This document shows, piece by piece, positions 51,533-59,568 of a stretch of 64,000 bases of DNA; positions within the stretch are counted from its first letter, which is position 1; every line of letters starts with the position of its first letter. The position numbers and the translations under genes were made by a program. The notes under the pieces are model-generated. The model searched no databases and was not told the origin of the DNA. It saw only the letters and a list, made by a program, of their open reading frames with translations. Source of the stretch: an uncultured Prevotella sp. (lineage in GTDB: Bacteria; Bacteroidota; Bacteroidia; Bacteroidales; Bacteroidaceae); NCBI GenBank assembly GCA_947164965.1, contig CAMUYR010000004.1, positions 62,001 through 126,000 on the forward strand, given 5' to 3'.

Positions 51533-53738
51533 CCACATCGTGCTGTCTGTCCTTAGGCAGCACTTTTAGTTTCTCCACCTTTCCATCTCTGAGCTCCGCT
51601 TCAATCGTTGTGTTACGCGAGGCATGGAGCTTAAATCGCACGCTCCATTCGCGAGGCCACGCAGGAAACAGGTATATCTTGTCGCCGACCTCTTGCATCA
51701 GCATTTCCTGCATGCCAATCATGCCTGAGCCGCCCCAGTTATGGTCAGGTGTCCAATCGAAGCCAGGGCCCCAGAAGGCGGGGAATCGGTGTGGACCGTT
51801 TGCCATCTTGAGCTGTAGCAGTTTCCGGGCTTCGTCGGTCAGTCCCAAGCATGCAGCCCATATCAGGTCTTGCTTCCATCCTACGTGCGAACGGAACTTC
51901 TGGGCATACTCGCCATTGAAGTAGGTATTGCGGGCTATCTCAAGGTCGGGACGTCCCACGCCGTACATACGCCAAGGGAAGACGGGATAGAGTTGGGTGG
52001 TCTCTACGTTCTGCACCCGTTCGTAGTGCAAGGCAGGGGCTATCATGCTGTCTTTAATAGTGATGTCTGGTATGCGACGCAGAAATGTGGTATCGCCTAT
52101 GGCAGTAGCTACCGTACGAAGAGCGGCAATAGTCGACGTGGAGTTATAGGCACCCTTAAACGTCTCACCACCCGAACCCGGATAGAGCACCAGCTTCCCA
52201 TTGCCGTCCAACCGCTTGGCACCCCGTTGGTTAGCCAGATACTGATAGTGCTCATCGAAGAAGCGCAGACACGAACGTATCATCGGCAAATAGCGTGCTA
52301 CGTCGAATGTGGAATAGCGGCTGGCTTCGAGTGCCATCATACAAAACTCGAGGCAGGTGTCCCACTCGTATTCCAGCCAAGCATTACGCTCCATACCGGG
52401 ATCGAACCCCTTTGGACGCTTGGTGCCGTACTCGGGATAGCAGGGCAGTCCGTAGTTCTCTATCTGTTCTGTCAGACAGGCACCCTCGTGTCCCCAATAC
52501 AGGCGTGAACGTTCCTCGGCATTCTGATAGATATTCTGATAGAATTCCAACTGAGGTTGCAACAGGTCGTAGTCACCGCTTTTCAGCATGGGCCAATAGA
52601 CAAGTCGCTGATTCTGAGCGGTATGCACGCCACCACCCCAATTGCGGAAGTCAGGAGTCAACTGGTATTCTGCAGCCGTGTTGACATACTCAGGATCAAA
52701 GGTGAAGAGTCCGCCATTAAACTTGGTAGGCCACTGACCGCGACTGTTACATCCCAGCATATAGCGGAACAACGTATAGTTGCGCACCAGCGGCTGATAG
52801 CTCTCATCGTAAGAACCCAGCGCCTCGATATAGCTGCGCTGCCAAAACTGCTGCCACCAGCGGCTGGTCTGCTTGCGGTCGTAGTCGTGTTTCACCTGCC
52901 GCTCCGTCTTCGCAAGCTGATCGTTCCATTTGACCATATTGCCCTGTGTTGTTGCCAGCGTAATCTGCACCTGCAACTTCTTTCGCGGCCTATCGGTAGC
53001 AAACATCCATCCCTTATAATCGCTGCTGGCATAATGGCCGCTGATGGTGTCAACAAAGACTAATCCCTCTCCCTTCATGCGTCCGCCGAAGGTCAGGTTT
53101 TTCAGCGGATTGTACAGTTTGTCCTTCACACGCTGCATCTGCTGTTGCTCGACGGTGGCATCGAAGACGGTCTCTTCGCCATTACGATGCAGGAAGGTGA
53201 TGGCCGAGTTGGATACGCTAATGCTGTCGTGGCGCGTCTGCAGGCCTTTGGGTGCCGCAAACTTATAACTGCTCTGAAAGGCTTCGCGCTTGGTCATCAG
53301 AATGTCGCGTGTGCGCCAGTTTTCGTAGGTAGTCACGATGTTCAGCGCCTCTTTCTTGCTTTCTATGTCAACGTGTACTACAGGTTTCTTGACGTCGGCC
53401 CATATCTGGATAGATATGCGTCCGTCGGTCACCTCGACATAGCCCTCCTTCAGATGCAGAATCTGTCGGAACGACTGCTCGTCGAGTCCTGGCGACAAGC
53501 TGATGCGGAAACGGCCTTGCTTCAGCAGCGTGTTGTTCTCGTCGAACGAACCGCTACGGCTCAGATAGAACAGCACATCGCCCTGCTCTACCCATACATT
53601 CATGCCGATATCACCGCCGCCGCAGGGCATCGATTCCGACGAGTTACGGCTGGGTGATGTCCACTCATAATTGGCTGGCTGCGCATGGGCTGTCAGTAGT
53701 GCAAAAGCCAAAAAACACAAAAATAGCACCTTTTTCAT
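51513..53738 (-). CDS. Secreted DUF5703-type glycoside hydrolase-like protein
   Basis: 741 residues. Signal peptide KKVLFLCFLAFALLTAHA. An N-terminal beta-sandwich (YEWTSPSRNSSESMPCGGGDIGMNVWV, about 25-290) is followed by an alpha/alpha-barrel-like region (WWQQFWQRSYIEA, GQWPTKFNGGLFTF, WGHEGACLTEQIENYGLP, YPGSGGETFKGAYNSTS, W-rich end). The arrangement resembles GH95/GH65-related enzymes and the DUF5703 group of Bacteroidales. No neighbouring SusC/D pair. Substrate unknown; placement as a carbohydrate-active periplasmic enzyme is likely. Confidence 0.75.
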   Translation of the reverse strand: MKKVLFLCFLAFALLTAHAQPANYEWTSPSRNSSESMPCGGGDIGMNVWVEQGDVLFYLSRSGSFDENNTLLKQGRFRISLSPGLDEQSFRQILHLKEGYVEVTDGRISIQIWADVKKPVVHVDIESKKEALNIVTTYENWRTRDILMTKREAFQSSYKFAAPKGLQTRHDSISVSNSAITFLHRNGEETVFDATVEQQQMQRVKDKLYNPLKNLTFGGRMKGEGLVFVDTISGHYASSDYKGWMFATDRPRKKLQVQITLATTQGNMVKWNDQLAKTERQVKHDYDRKQTSRWWQQFWQRSYIEALGSYDESYQPLVRNYTLFRYMLGCNSRGQWPTKFNGGLFTFDPEYVNTAAEYQLTPDFRNWGGGVHTAQNQRLVYWPMLKSGDYDLLQPQLEFYQNIYQNAEERSRLYWGHEGACLTEQIENYGLPCYPEYGTKRPKGFDPGMERNAWLEYEWDTCLEFCMMALEASRYSTFDVARYLPMIRSCLRFFDEHYQYLANQRGAKRLDGNGKLVLYPGSGGETFKGAYNSTSTIAALRTVATAIGDTTFLRRIPDITIKDSMIAPALHYERVQNVETTQLYPVFPWRMYGVGRPDLEIARNTYFNGEYAQKFRSHVGWKQDLIWAACLGLTDEARKLLQLKMANGPHRFPAFWGPGFDWTPDHNWGGSGMIGMQEMLMQEVGDKIYLFPAWPREWSVRFKLHASRNTTIEAELRDGKVEKLKVLPKDRQHDVVIAFSE

Positions 53739-53760
53739 ATTATTAATGACGAAAAAAATG

Positions 53761-53768
53761 TATCTTTG
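53761..53768 (+). promoter_or_regulatory. Promoter -7 box of the metallophosphoesterase gene
   Basis: TATCTTTG, 18 bases before the ATG at 53786, between divergent genes. Confidence 0.6.
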
Positions 53769-53785
53769 CACCCAAATTAAAACAA

Positions 53786-54892
53786 ATGAAATATATGTGG
53801 ATGATGATTTTTACGCTGTTGCCCCTGCTGGCAATGGGTTATATTGGTTGGCACGTATGGTGTATGTTGCCCCTGTCGTGGCCATGGAAACTGCTCGTCG
53901 TCCTGTTGATGGTTGCATCGTTTCTGTTGATGTTTGCAGGCATCTTCCGCTCTACCGACCGCATGCCGATGGCGCTTGCCACGTGTGTCTACGAGGTGGG
54001 CACATCCAGCGTCTTCATCCTGCTCTATCTGTTCATGACATTCCTGGTGCTCGACCTTGGCCGCCTCTTTCGGCTCATTCCGCGCTCCTTTTTCTATAAC
54101 AACTGGCTGACTACGGGCGGTGTATTCTGCTTCATGTTCATCATCTTTCTCTATGGCTATCTGCACTATCAGAAGAAGTATCGTGAGGAGATACATCTGA
54201 CCACCGAGAAACGGCTGGAGCGACCCGTTAAGATAGTCATGCTGAGCGACATGCACATAGGCTACCATAACCGCCGCAGCGAACTGGCCCGATGGATAAA
54301 CCTGATTAACAGAGAGCATCCCGACCTGGTGCTGATAGCCGGCGACATCATCGATGGCAGCATGCGTCCGCTCGTCGAACAGAAGATGCACGAGGAGTTC
54401 CAACGCATCTACGCCCCTGTCTATGCCTGTCTGGGCAACCACGAGTTCTATAGCGGTGAGCCCGAAGCCAAGCAGTTCTATCAGAAGGCCGGCATCCATC
54501 TGCTGCAAGACTCGTGCGAAGTAGTCGGCGACCTCTGCATCATCGGACGCGACGACCGCACCAACATACACCGCGATTCGCTGGGTGTCATCATGAAGAA
54601 GGCCGACCTCAGCAAATACTGCATCCTCTTGGACCATCAGCCCTACCATCTGGAACAGGCTGAGCGACAGCACGTCGACTTCCAGTTCAGCGGACACACC
54701 CATCACGGACAGGTATGGCCCATCTCGTGGATCACCGAGAGCATCTACGAGTGCGCCTTCGGCTATCACGAACGGGGCAACACCACCTATTACGTCAGCA
54801 GCGGCATGGGCATCTGGGGCGGCAAGTTCCGCATCGGCACACGCTCGGAATACGTCGTCGTGACCATCTATCCCAAAGAAGAAGAAATATAA
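53786..54892 (+). CDS. Membrane-anchored metallophosphoesterase
   Basis: 368 residues. Four membrane helices in the first about 130 residues, then a calcineurin-like phosphoesterase with VMLSDMHIGYH, LVLIAGDIIDG, CLGNHEFY, and the C-terminal FSGHTHHGQVWP, i.e. all metal ligands (D, H, D, N, H, H). Similar proteins (YkuE/YaeI type) hydrolyse lipid or nucleotide phosphates at the outer face of the inner membrane. Substrate unknown. Confidence 0.88.
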   Translation: MKYMWMMIFTLLPLLAMGYIGWHVWCMLPLSWPWKLLVVLLMVASFLLMFAGIFRSTDRMPMALATCVYEVGTSSVFILLYLFMTFLVLDLGRLFRLIPRSFFYNNWLTTGGVFCFMFIIFLYGYLHYQKKYREEIHLTTEKRLERPVKIVMLSDMHIGYHNRRSELARWINLINREHPDLVLIAGDIIDGSMRPLVEQKMHEEFQRIYAPVYACLGNHEFYSGEPEAKQFYQKAGIHLLQDSCEVVGDLCIIGRDDRTNIHRDSLGVIMKKADLSKYCILLDHQPYHLEQAERQHVDFQFSGHTHHGQVWPISWITESIYECAFGYHERGNTTYYVSSGMGIWGGKFRIGTRSEYVVVTIYPKEEEI

Positions 54893-54906
54893 AAACAACA
54901 AAGCAT

Positions 54907-55434
54907 ATGGCACTGATCAAGAGTTATAAAGGTATGAGCCCGCGCTGGGGCCGCGACTGCTATTTCAGCGAGAACGCCACCATTGTAGGCGACGTCACCT
55001 TAGGCGACGAATGCTCCATCTGGTTTAATGCTGTCGTCAGAGGCGACGTAGCACCCATCACCATCGGCAACTGCAGCAATGTACAGGACGGCAGCTGTGT
55101 ACACGTCACCCACGAAACAGGCCCCACACACATCGGCAACTACGTCACCATCGGCCACAACGTCACCGTACACGCCTGCACCATTCACGACCACGCCCTC
55201 ATCGGCATGGGAGCCACCCTGCTCGACGGCTGCGAGATAGGTGAAGGAGCCATCGTGGCAGCAGGTGCACTGGTATTGCAAAACACCCGCATTCCAGCAG
55301 GCGAGATATGGGGCGGCGTGCCAGCCAAATTCATCAAACCTACACGGCCAGGACAGACCGACAATGCCGAACACTACGTGGCCTACGCAAAATACTACAT
55401 GGAGGAGAATCCGGAGAACCGGTTTACAAAATAA
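54907..55434 (+). CDS. Gamma-carbonic-anhydrase-like hexapeptide-repeat protein
   Basis: 175 residues of left-handed beta-helix repeats (ATIVGDVTLGDECSIWFNAVVRGDVAPITIG). The metal His residues of the gamma-CA fold are present (VHVTHETGPTHIGNYVTIGHNV), and YrdA/PaaY-like features (LIGMGATLLDGCEIGEGAIVAAGALV, GVPAKFIKP) are visible. Probably a trimeric metal enzyme; carbonic anhydrase activity is often weak or absent in this subgroup. 14 bases after the phosphoesterase gene. Confidence 0.9.
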   Translation: MALIKSYKGMSPRWGRDCYFSENATIVGDVTLGDECSIWFNAVVRGDVAPITIGNCSNVQDGSCVHVTHETGPTHIGNYVTIGHNVTVHACTIHDHALIGMGATLLDGCEIGEGAIVAAGALVLQNTRIPAGEIWGGVPAKFIKPTRPGQTDNAEHYVAYAKYYMEENPENRFTK

Positions 55435-55440
55435 TAGAAA

Positions 55441-55475
55441 ATGGGCGGGCACTCAAGTGTCCGTCCATCTTTCTT
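55441..55475. terminator. Bidirectional terminator between the two convergent operons
   Basis: ATGGGCGGGCAC (55441-55452) pairs with GTGTCCGTCCAT (55457-55468) including G-T pairs, with T-rich flanks on both strands. Confidence 0.75.
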
Positions 55476-55494
55476 TCCCTTCGCTGTCAGCCCG

Positions 55495-55602
55495 TCAGAA
55501 AGGGCCGCGACCAATGCACGAGGTCGTTCCCATAGCGGTCAGAGCCGCCGTCAAAATACTGATGATTACCTGAATAATCGTTTTCCACGTCTCCTTTTTC
55601 AT
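55495..55602 (-). CDS. Smalltalk microprotein, copy 2
   Basis: 35 residues (MKKETWKTIIQVIISILTAA then LTAMGTTSCIGRGPF). Same family as the copy at 15341: basic start, Trp, hydrophobic helix, GTTSC near the end. It follows HU-HIG copy 2 on the same strand by 59 bases, separated by a TTTAATG tandem array. Probably membrane-associated; function unknown. Too short for most gene finders. Confidence 0.82.
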   Translation of the reverse strand: MKKETWKTIIQVIISILTAALTAMGTTSCIGRGPF

Positions 55603-55605
55603 CTT

Positions 55606-55633
55606 TTTAATGTTTAATGTTTAACGTTTAATG
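55606..55633. repeat. 4 x 7-bp TTTAATG array upstream of smalltalk copy 2
   Basis: TTTAATG, TTTAATG, TTTAACG, TTTAATG on the plus strand, next to the smalltalk start. The same unit precedes HU copy 1 at 14747, in opposite relation to the gene. Confidence 0.8.
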
Positions 55634-55661
55634 TAAAGAGTAGCGCCTCTCGGCGCACTCT

Positions 55662-56174
55662 TTAATCGCCTTCGCCTGGTTCATCGCCGTTGTTGGTGGA
55701 TCCTGGGGTCGGAGTCGGAGTCTCAGTGCCTTCTCCGCCGTTAGAACTCTCCTCTTCGTAGTCGGTGAAGTTCTTGGGCAACTCGGTCACGTTGCCAGCC
55801 TTGGTCAGTTCGCTGCGGGTGAACTCTCCAGTAGCACGGGCGCGCATGTAAACGCTGTCGATGTGCTTAATGGTAGAGAAGTCAGCCGACGTTGGCGCAC
55901 CTTTCTTCTTGGTTTTGATGCCAGCGCTGAAGATGGCCAGCCCGTCGAGCTTCACGGCCTTGCCTTCGAGCATCAGCTCGCGGATGCAACCGATCATGTC
56001 CGTCAGCACGCCCTTGATGGCTCCCTTGGAGTACGGAGTGTTGTGCTCCGACATGTGCTTGGCCAGCTCGTCGACGTTGATGGTCTTGCCGATAGTTACG
56101 GCACGTGCGAACCACTTGCCATAGGCTACGCTCTGGGGATTTTTGTTTTGATACTTACGATAAAATACGCTCAT
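55662..56174 (-). CDS. HU-HIG family DNA-binding protein, copy 2
   Basis: 170 residues. HU-like body (YRKYQNKNPQSVAYGKWFARAV, AVKLDGLAIFSAGI) and a Gly/Thr/Pro-rich tail ending STNNGDEPGEGD; the last ten residues equal those of copy 1, while the body is clearly diverged. Heads an HU-smalltalk pair that reads away from the DUF3987 half of the module. Promoter at 56335-56342. Confidence 0.85.
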   Translation of the reverse strand: MSVFYRKYQNKNPQSVAYGKWFARAVTIGKTINVDELAKHMSEHNTPYSKGAIKGVLTDMIGCIRELMLEGKAVKLDGLAIFSAGIKTKKKGAPTSADFSTIKHIDSVYMRARATGEFTRSELTKAGNVTELPKNFTDYEEESSNGGEGTETPTPTPGSTNNGDEPGEGD

Positions 56175-56334
56175 AATCTTTTGTTTTTCATGGTATTAGA
56201 TTCTCGTGCGACCAGCTACATCGGGTGGCCGCTTCCCGCCTTTGCCATTAGATCTTTTGACTGCGTCCATCTCTGTCGCGACTCGGCCATTCAAGCGAGC
56301 TTGATGGCTCTCGCTGCTCCATCGATTGACAATG

Positions 56335-56342
56335 CAAAGGTA
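56335..56342 (-). promoter_or_regulatory. Promoter -7 box of HU-HIG copy 2
   Basis: CAAAGGTA on plus (TACCTTTG on minus). The leader to the ATG at 56174 is about 150 bases and contains an AGCGAG/CTCGCT hairpin. Confidence 0.65.
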
Positions 56343-56506
56343 CAACATTTTTCGTGCGATTCCAAATATTGAGCCGCTTGATATGTGAAAATCTGTTAAT
56401 TTTCAGAAACGATATATTTCCGCCTCGCAAACGTAATGTTTAGCCTTGCTAAATGTGCTGTTTACGATTTTACCAAGTCCTCATCACGCTCCATACGATT
56501 GGAAAC

Positions 56507-56661
56507 TGTGACATTGGGAATTTGTGACATTAAGCACATTCCCAATGCACAAACAATGCTTATAAATTATATAATATTATAATATTATATAATTCTTAAT
56601 ACTCTCTACTCCCCTCTATGAATATCGAAACCTCCTTAATGTCACAAATTCCAAAAGTCAC
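56507..56661. repeat. Dyad-rich intergenic region: nested inverted repeats and 30-bp AT palindrome
   Basis: The 634-base gap 56175-56807 has no supported gene. It holds CATTGGGAAT (56512-56521) with ATTCCCAATG (56538-56547); an exact 18-bp inverted repeat GGAATTTGTGACATTAAG at 56517-56534 and (reversed) 56635-56652; TGTGACATT at 56507 and 56523; and a perfect 30-bp AT-only palindrome at 56565-56594. Such density suggests a replication or recombination site of the element, or a two-way control region. Confidence 0.75.
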
Positions 56662-56765
56662 AAAGTCACGATTAAGCGAGAACCATTAAGATTGCTTAAA
56701 TGGTCGAGCATGAGCGACTTCAACGAAGTTAAAGTCTAAAAATATTGCTAAAATGTTTGGTGATT

Positions 56766-56787
56766 AGTACTAAATTTAGTACTTTTG
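56766..56787 (+). promoter_or_regulatory. hicAB promoter with palindromic operator
   Basis: AGTACTAAATTTAGTACT (56766-56783) is a perfect 18-bp palindrome that overlaps the -7 box TACTTTTG (56780-56787). HicB-type antitoxins bind such dyads, so the site probably survives as its operator. Confidence 0.75.
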
Positions 56788-56807
56788 CACCCAAAGACTT
56801 TTTTATT

Positions 56808-56882
56808 ATGGGTTCAAAGGAGAAATTGGTAGAGCGATTCAAGAAGAAGCCGAAGGACTTTACGTATGAAGAAACGTTATAA
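56808..56882 (+). pseudogene. Truncated hicA toxin gene
   Basis: 24 residues (MGSKEKLVERFKKKPKDF then TYEETL). This is the usual N-terminus of Bacteroidales HicA RNase toxins (KEKLIERFKxxPKDFTxxEL), which normally continue for another 40-60 residues with the catalytic His. The gene stops at 56882, so no toxin can be made. HicB follows after 27 bases. Confidence 0.7.
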
Positions 56883-56909
56883 GTTAATAAAATAAGGAGG
56901 GTAAGAATT

Positions 56910-57257
56910 ATGGATTATCTGGAGTATAAAGGCTACAAGGGCAGCGTGGAGTATAGCAAGGAAGATAACTGCCTGTTTGGCAAGGTGCAGGGCATGAGTA
57001 AGGATCTGATAGCGTATGAGGGTCAGACGCTCGATGAACTGCGCAAGGATTTCGAGGATGGTGTGGACAGCTATATTGAGGGTTGCCTGGCCGATGGCGT
57101 GGAGCCGGCAAAGCCATATAGCGGCAAGCTGAATCTGCGTATGTCATCTGAACTTCATTCGCGCGTGGCTGCGTTTGTGGCTTCTACCGGCACTACCATC
57201 AATGACTTTATCAATAGCGCCATCAAGAACGAACTGAAGAAGGTGGCGGCATTATAG
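56910..57257 (+). CDS. hicB: HicB-like antitoxin (orphan)
   Basis: 115 residues. N-terminal degraded RNase-H-like HicB domain (YKGYKGSVEYSKEDNCLFGKVQGM...LIAYEGQTLDELRKDFEDGVDSYIEGC) and C-terminal ribbon-helix-helix (GKLNLRMSSELHSRVAAFVASTGTTINDFINSAIKNEL). Intact, while its hicA partner is truncated. It may now act only as a repressor of this operon or protect against other HicA toxins. Confidence 0.85.
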   Translation: MDYLEYKGYKGSVEYSKEDNCLFGKVQGMSKDLIAYEGQTLDELRKDFEDGVDSYIEGCLADGVEPAKPYSGKLNLRMSSELHSRVAAFVASTGTTINDFINSAIKNELKKVAAL

Positions 57258-57289
57258 TGTAAAAGTTTTTTACATCATTTTAGGTACAT

Positions 57290-57925
57290 ATGGAAGCTCA
57301 AATCATGAAGTTAGAGGCACCCTTCGACTACATTTATTGTAATGGCGAAGTGGGCAAGCATATCAGTACATACATTGTTGGCGAGAGTCGCATTGACGAA
57401 GATGGCAAATACACATTGGAGACGCATAGTCATCCGATTGTGCAGTACCAGAATTCGCCTAAAGGTGTGGTTTGGAACCGTGCGGAGCTGACCGACTGCG
57501 AAGTACTGTGCTCGGAGGATGACATGCGTATTGATGTACAGACATTCTTTCTTCTTTGTATTCAACGAGCCGATCAAAAGGCCAAAGAGGCAGGCGAAGG
57601 GGAATATAGCTTTGCAGCTTGGGACAATTCTGCCGATGAGGCTGAGCCGCTGAAGAAAAAACTGCGCCGGTATGGCATTGGCTTCAAATCTAAAGATAAT
57701 GTTGTAGAAATTGCTGTTGAAGTTGGTGGATGCAGCGATGGGTATTTCGCCCAACTCATGGAATTAGACATTTTGTATTTCCATCACATTGAACCAACAC
57801 TTGAAGAACTGGGCAAGCGTCTGACAGAGGAGCGTGAGTATTGGGAGGAATTTTACGACCATGTGGTGAAAATCAAGTTTACACCTGAATCATCGTTGGC
57901 ACAAGGTTTTGTAGAGTCGTTGTAA
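57290..57925 (+). CDS. Unknown protein in the hicB operon (211 residues)
   Basis: Soluble, acidic, no signal peptide or membrane helix. Starts MEAQIMKLEAPFDYIYCNGEVG; the middle has a Lys/Glu-rich helix (EAEPLKKKLRRYGIGFKSKD) and the end a helix EELGKRLTEEREYWEEFYDHVV. No family recognised. 32 bases after hicB and 5 bases before the next unknown gene, so the three are probably co-transcribed from the HicB-controlled promoter. Could be element cargo (stress or defence), without direct evidence. Confidence 0.65.
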   Translation: MEAQIMKLEAPFDYIYCNGEVGKHISTYIVGESRIDEDGKYTLETHSHPIVQYQNSPKGVVWNRAELTDCEVLCSEDDMRIDVQTFFLLCIQRADQKAKEAGEGEYSFAAWDNSADEAEPLKKKLRRYGIGFKSKDNVVEIAVEVGGCSDGYFAQLMELDILYFHHIEPTLEELGKRLTEEREYWEEFYDHVVKIKFTPESSLAQGFVESL

Positions 57926-57930
57926 GAAGC

Positions 57931-58536
57931 GTGGCAGACAATCAGGCGATAAACATCAAACTTGAAGACCTCGAAGAGGTGTTCAAAATTCTAGGCTGGA
58001 AGGCTGGCGTGGCCGTCCTCGACCAGCGTATTGCCGAATTTGTAAAGGCTAACGACCCGGATGTTGCCAATTTCCTGAAGGATATGGAGAAATACGACAA
58101 GCCGAGGCTTCAGGGTAGTCCTGCATCAGATCACAATCGTCAGAGGACAGACAAGGCTGGCTTGAACTATTTCGCACCTACGAAAAATTTGCAGGTGCTG
58201 TTGTGCGAAGAATGGTTTGACAAAGTTAGTGCCGACAAGAATAAGTATACAACGGCTTGGCGTGAGAAGTTGGTAACTGACCTGATGGCGTCTGAGTATC
58301 GTGACAAGATTGCCGAGGATTGGGCCACGTCCGACCAGCGACTGCAGATAAAGGGACGTATTATTGGTGCGCTCATTGCTGCTGGCGTTATCAACAAGAA
58401 AGCCCTAGCTGTCGCGCGTACCTATTATAATACTAATGAGAATACGGCTGAAGTAAAGACATTGGCCAAATATATGGGTGACAGCCGGAAGGAATATTAT
58501 ACGGACTGGATTAAAGAGTATGTAGCGCAACAGTAG
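57931..58536 (+). CDS. Unknown protein with GTG start (201 residues)
   Basis: Soluble, helical. N-terminus ADNQAINIKLEDLEEVFKILGWKAGVAVLDQRIAEF; mid region APTKNLQVLLCEEWFDKV; C-terminus DSRKEYYTDWIKEYVAQQ. GTG at 57931 is the first start after the preceding stop, 5 bases away. No family or motif recognised. Paired with the gene before it; likely function in the same process. Confidence 0.6.
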   Translation: MADNQAINIKLEDLEEVFKILGWKAGVAVLDQRIAEFVKANDPDVANFLKDMEKYDKPRLQGSPASDHNRQRTDKAGLNYFAPTKNLQVLLCEEWFDKVSADKNKYTTAWREKLVTDLMASEYRDKIAEDWATSDQRLQIKGRIIGALIAAGVINKKALAVARTYYNTNENTAEVKTLAKYMGDSRKEYYTDWIKEYVAQQ

Positions 58537-58751
58537 CTCAATCCAAAAATGGATTCAGCCAATCGAAAAACACAAAAAACAGCACTTTTTCAATCGAAAA
58601 CGCATTTTGAACCATAAGCAGGTTTTTCTGTCAAAGGAAAAGCTTGCTTTTTTGTTTTTGTAACTCGCTGATTATCAGCATTCTTTGTTTTTTTATAAAG
58701 ATTTTCAGGGAAAAGTATTGTGGTACATTCTTCGTGTAACCAATCGAACTC

Positions 58752-58759
58752 TACCTTTG
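58752..58759 (+). promoter_or_regulatory. Promoter -7 box in the 58537-58901 gap
   Basis: TACCTTTG on plus, about 140 bases upstream of the small ORF at 58902. The rest of the 365-base gap has T-rich stretches and no supported gene. Confidence 0.55.
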
Positions 58760-58901
58760 CAGCAGCAATTTGAAATTGCGAGCGTTCTTTGACATGTTGC
58801 GACAACCGAATGCCTCTGGGGATGAGGCGAGCAAAAGTAGTATTCATTCATTAACACCTTAGAGTCGTCTGAAGGAGGCGACGTAAAACAAAATATTTGC
58901 A

Positions 58902-59030
58902 ATGAGTAGAAAAAGTAGATTGTCAAGAGCTGTGGCGTGTGACCAGATTCGTGCCCAGCGCGACAAGATGGAGATGAGCAAGGTGAATCATCTCGGAGTG
59001 ATGAACTCTAAACATTTTCACCTTATCTAA
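58902..59030 (+). CDS. Possible small basic protein (42 residues)
   Basis: MSRKSRLSRAVACDQI followed by RAQRDKMEMSKVNHLGVMNS. Basic, no membrane segment. It sits behind a good -7 box and ahead of the 59126 gene in the replication half of the module. No family recognised; codon bias cannot be judged at this length, so it may be non-coding. Confidence 0.4.
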   Translation: MSRKSRLSRAVACDQIRAQRDKMEMSKVNHLGVMNSKHFHLI

Positions 59031-59125
59031 TTATCAACAATCGAGGTAAGTGAGCCGAAGAAATCTCATGAGATAAGCTGGCCAGCGTTTCGAAGCTTTC
59101 TTCCTCACAAACACTTCGATTTATC

Positions 59126-59551
59126 ATGCAAAAGAATTTTAAGAAGCAGCTATTAGTTCAGAACGTCCAGATGGACGGCAGTATTAACTTCCAGACCAAC
59201 GGTGACATCAACGTCTACCCTTGCCCCTGGGAATCAGACAAGGAGGTGACCAGCGGCGAACGAGTTCGCTACGAGGGTGGCATCGAGGTGGATGCCGACG
59301 GTCGCACACGGGTTAAACGATGGAACCGAGGTTCACGAGGCCCTATGTATGAGACCATCTTCGAGACGGCCCATGCGGCTGTCAAGATCACCCGTGAGAA
59401 GACCAACCGCGGTCGTGTGAAGATCGACTTCTCGTTCCCGAAGAAGTACCCGCTGGAGCTGGTGAAGCAGCTCTTCCGCGACGAGACTTTGGAGATTGCG
59501 GCGTGGCTGATGACACGTAAAACCAACACATTATGGACTATTAATCGATAA
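59126..59551 (+). CDS. Hypothetical protein preceding the DUF3987 gene
   Basis: 141 residues, soluble, basic. QKNFKKQLLVQNVQMDGSINFQTNGDINVYPCPWESDKEV, then RVRYEGGIEVDADGRTRVKRW and a C-terminal KITREKTNRGRVKIDFSFPKKYPLELVKQLFRDE. Position and charge suggest a nucleic-acid-binding accessory of the element replication protein 17 bases downstream. No family recognised. Confidence 0.65.
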   Translation: MQKNFKKQLLVQNVQMDGSINFQTNGDINVYPCPWESDKEVTSGERVRYEGGIEVDADGRTRVKRWNRGSRGPMYETIFETAHAAVKITREKTNRGRVKIDFSFPKKYPLELVKQLFRDETLEIAAWLMTRKTNTLWTINR

Positions 59552-59568
59552 GAAAGGAGGACTGAATT

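Noticed and set aside
53777..54913. 378-residue minus-strand frame opposite the metallophosphoesterase
   Set aside because: Exact antisense of an intact enzyme with all metal motifs; composition typical of a shadow frame.
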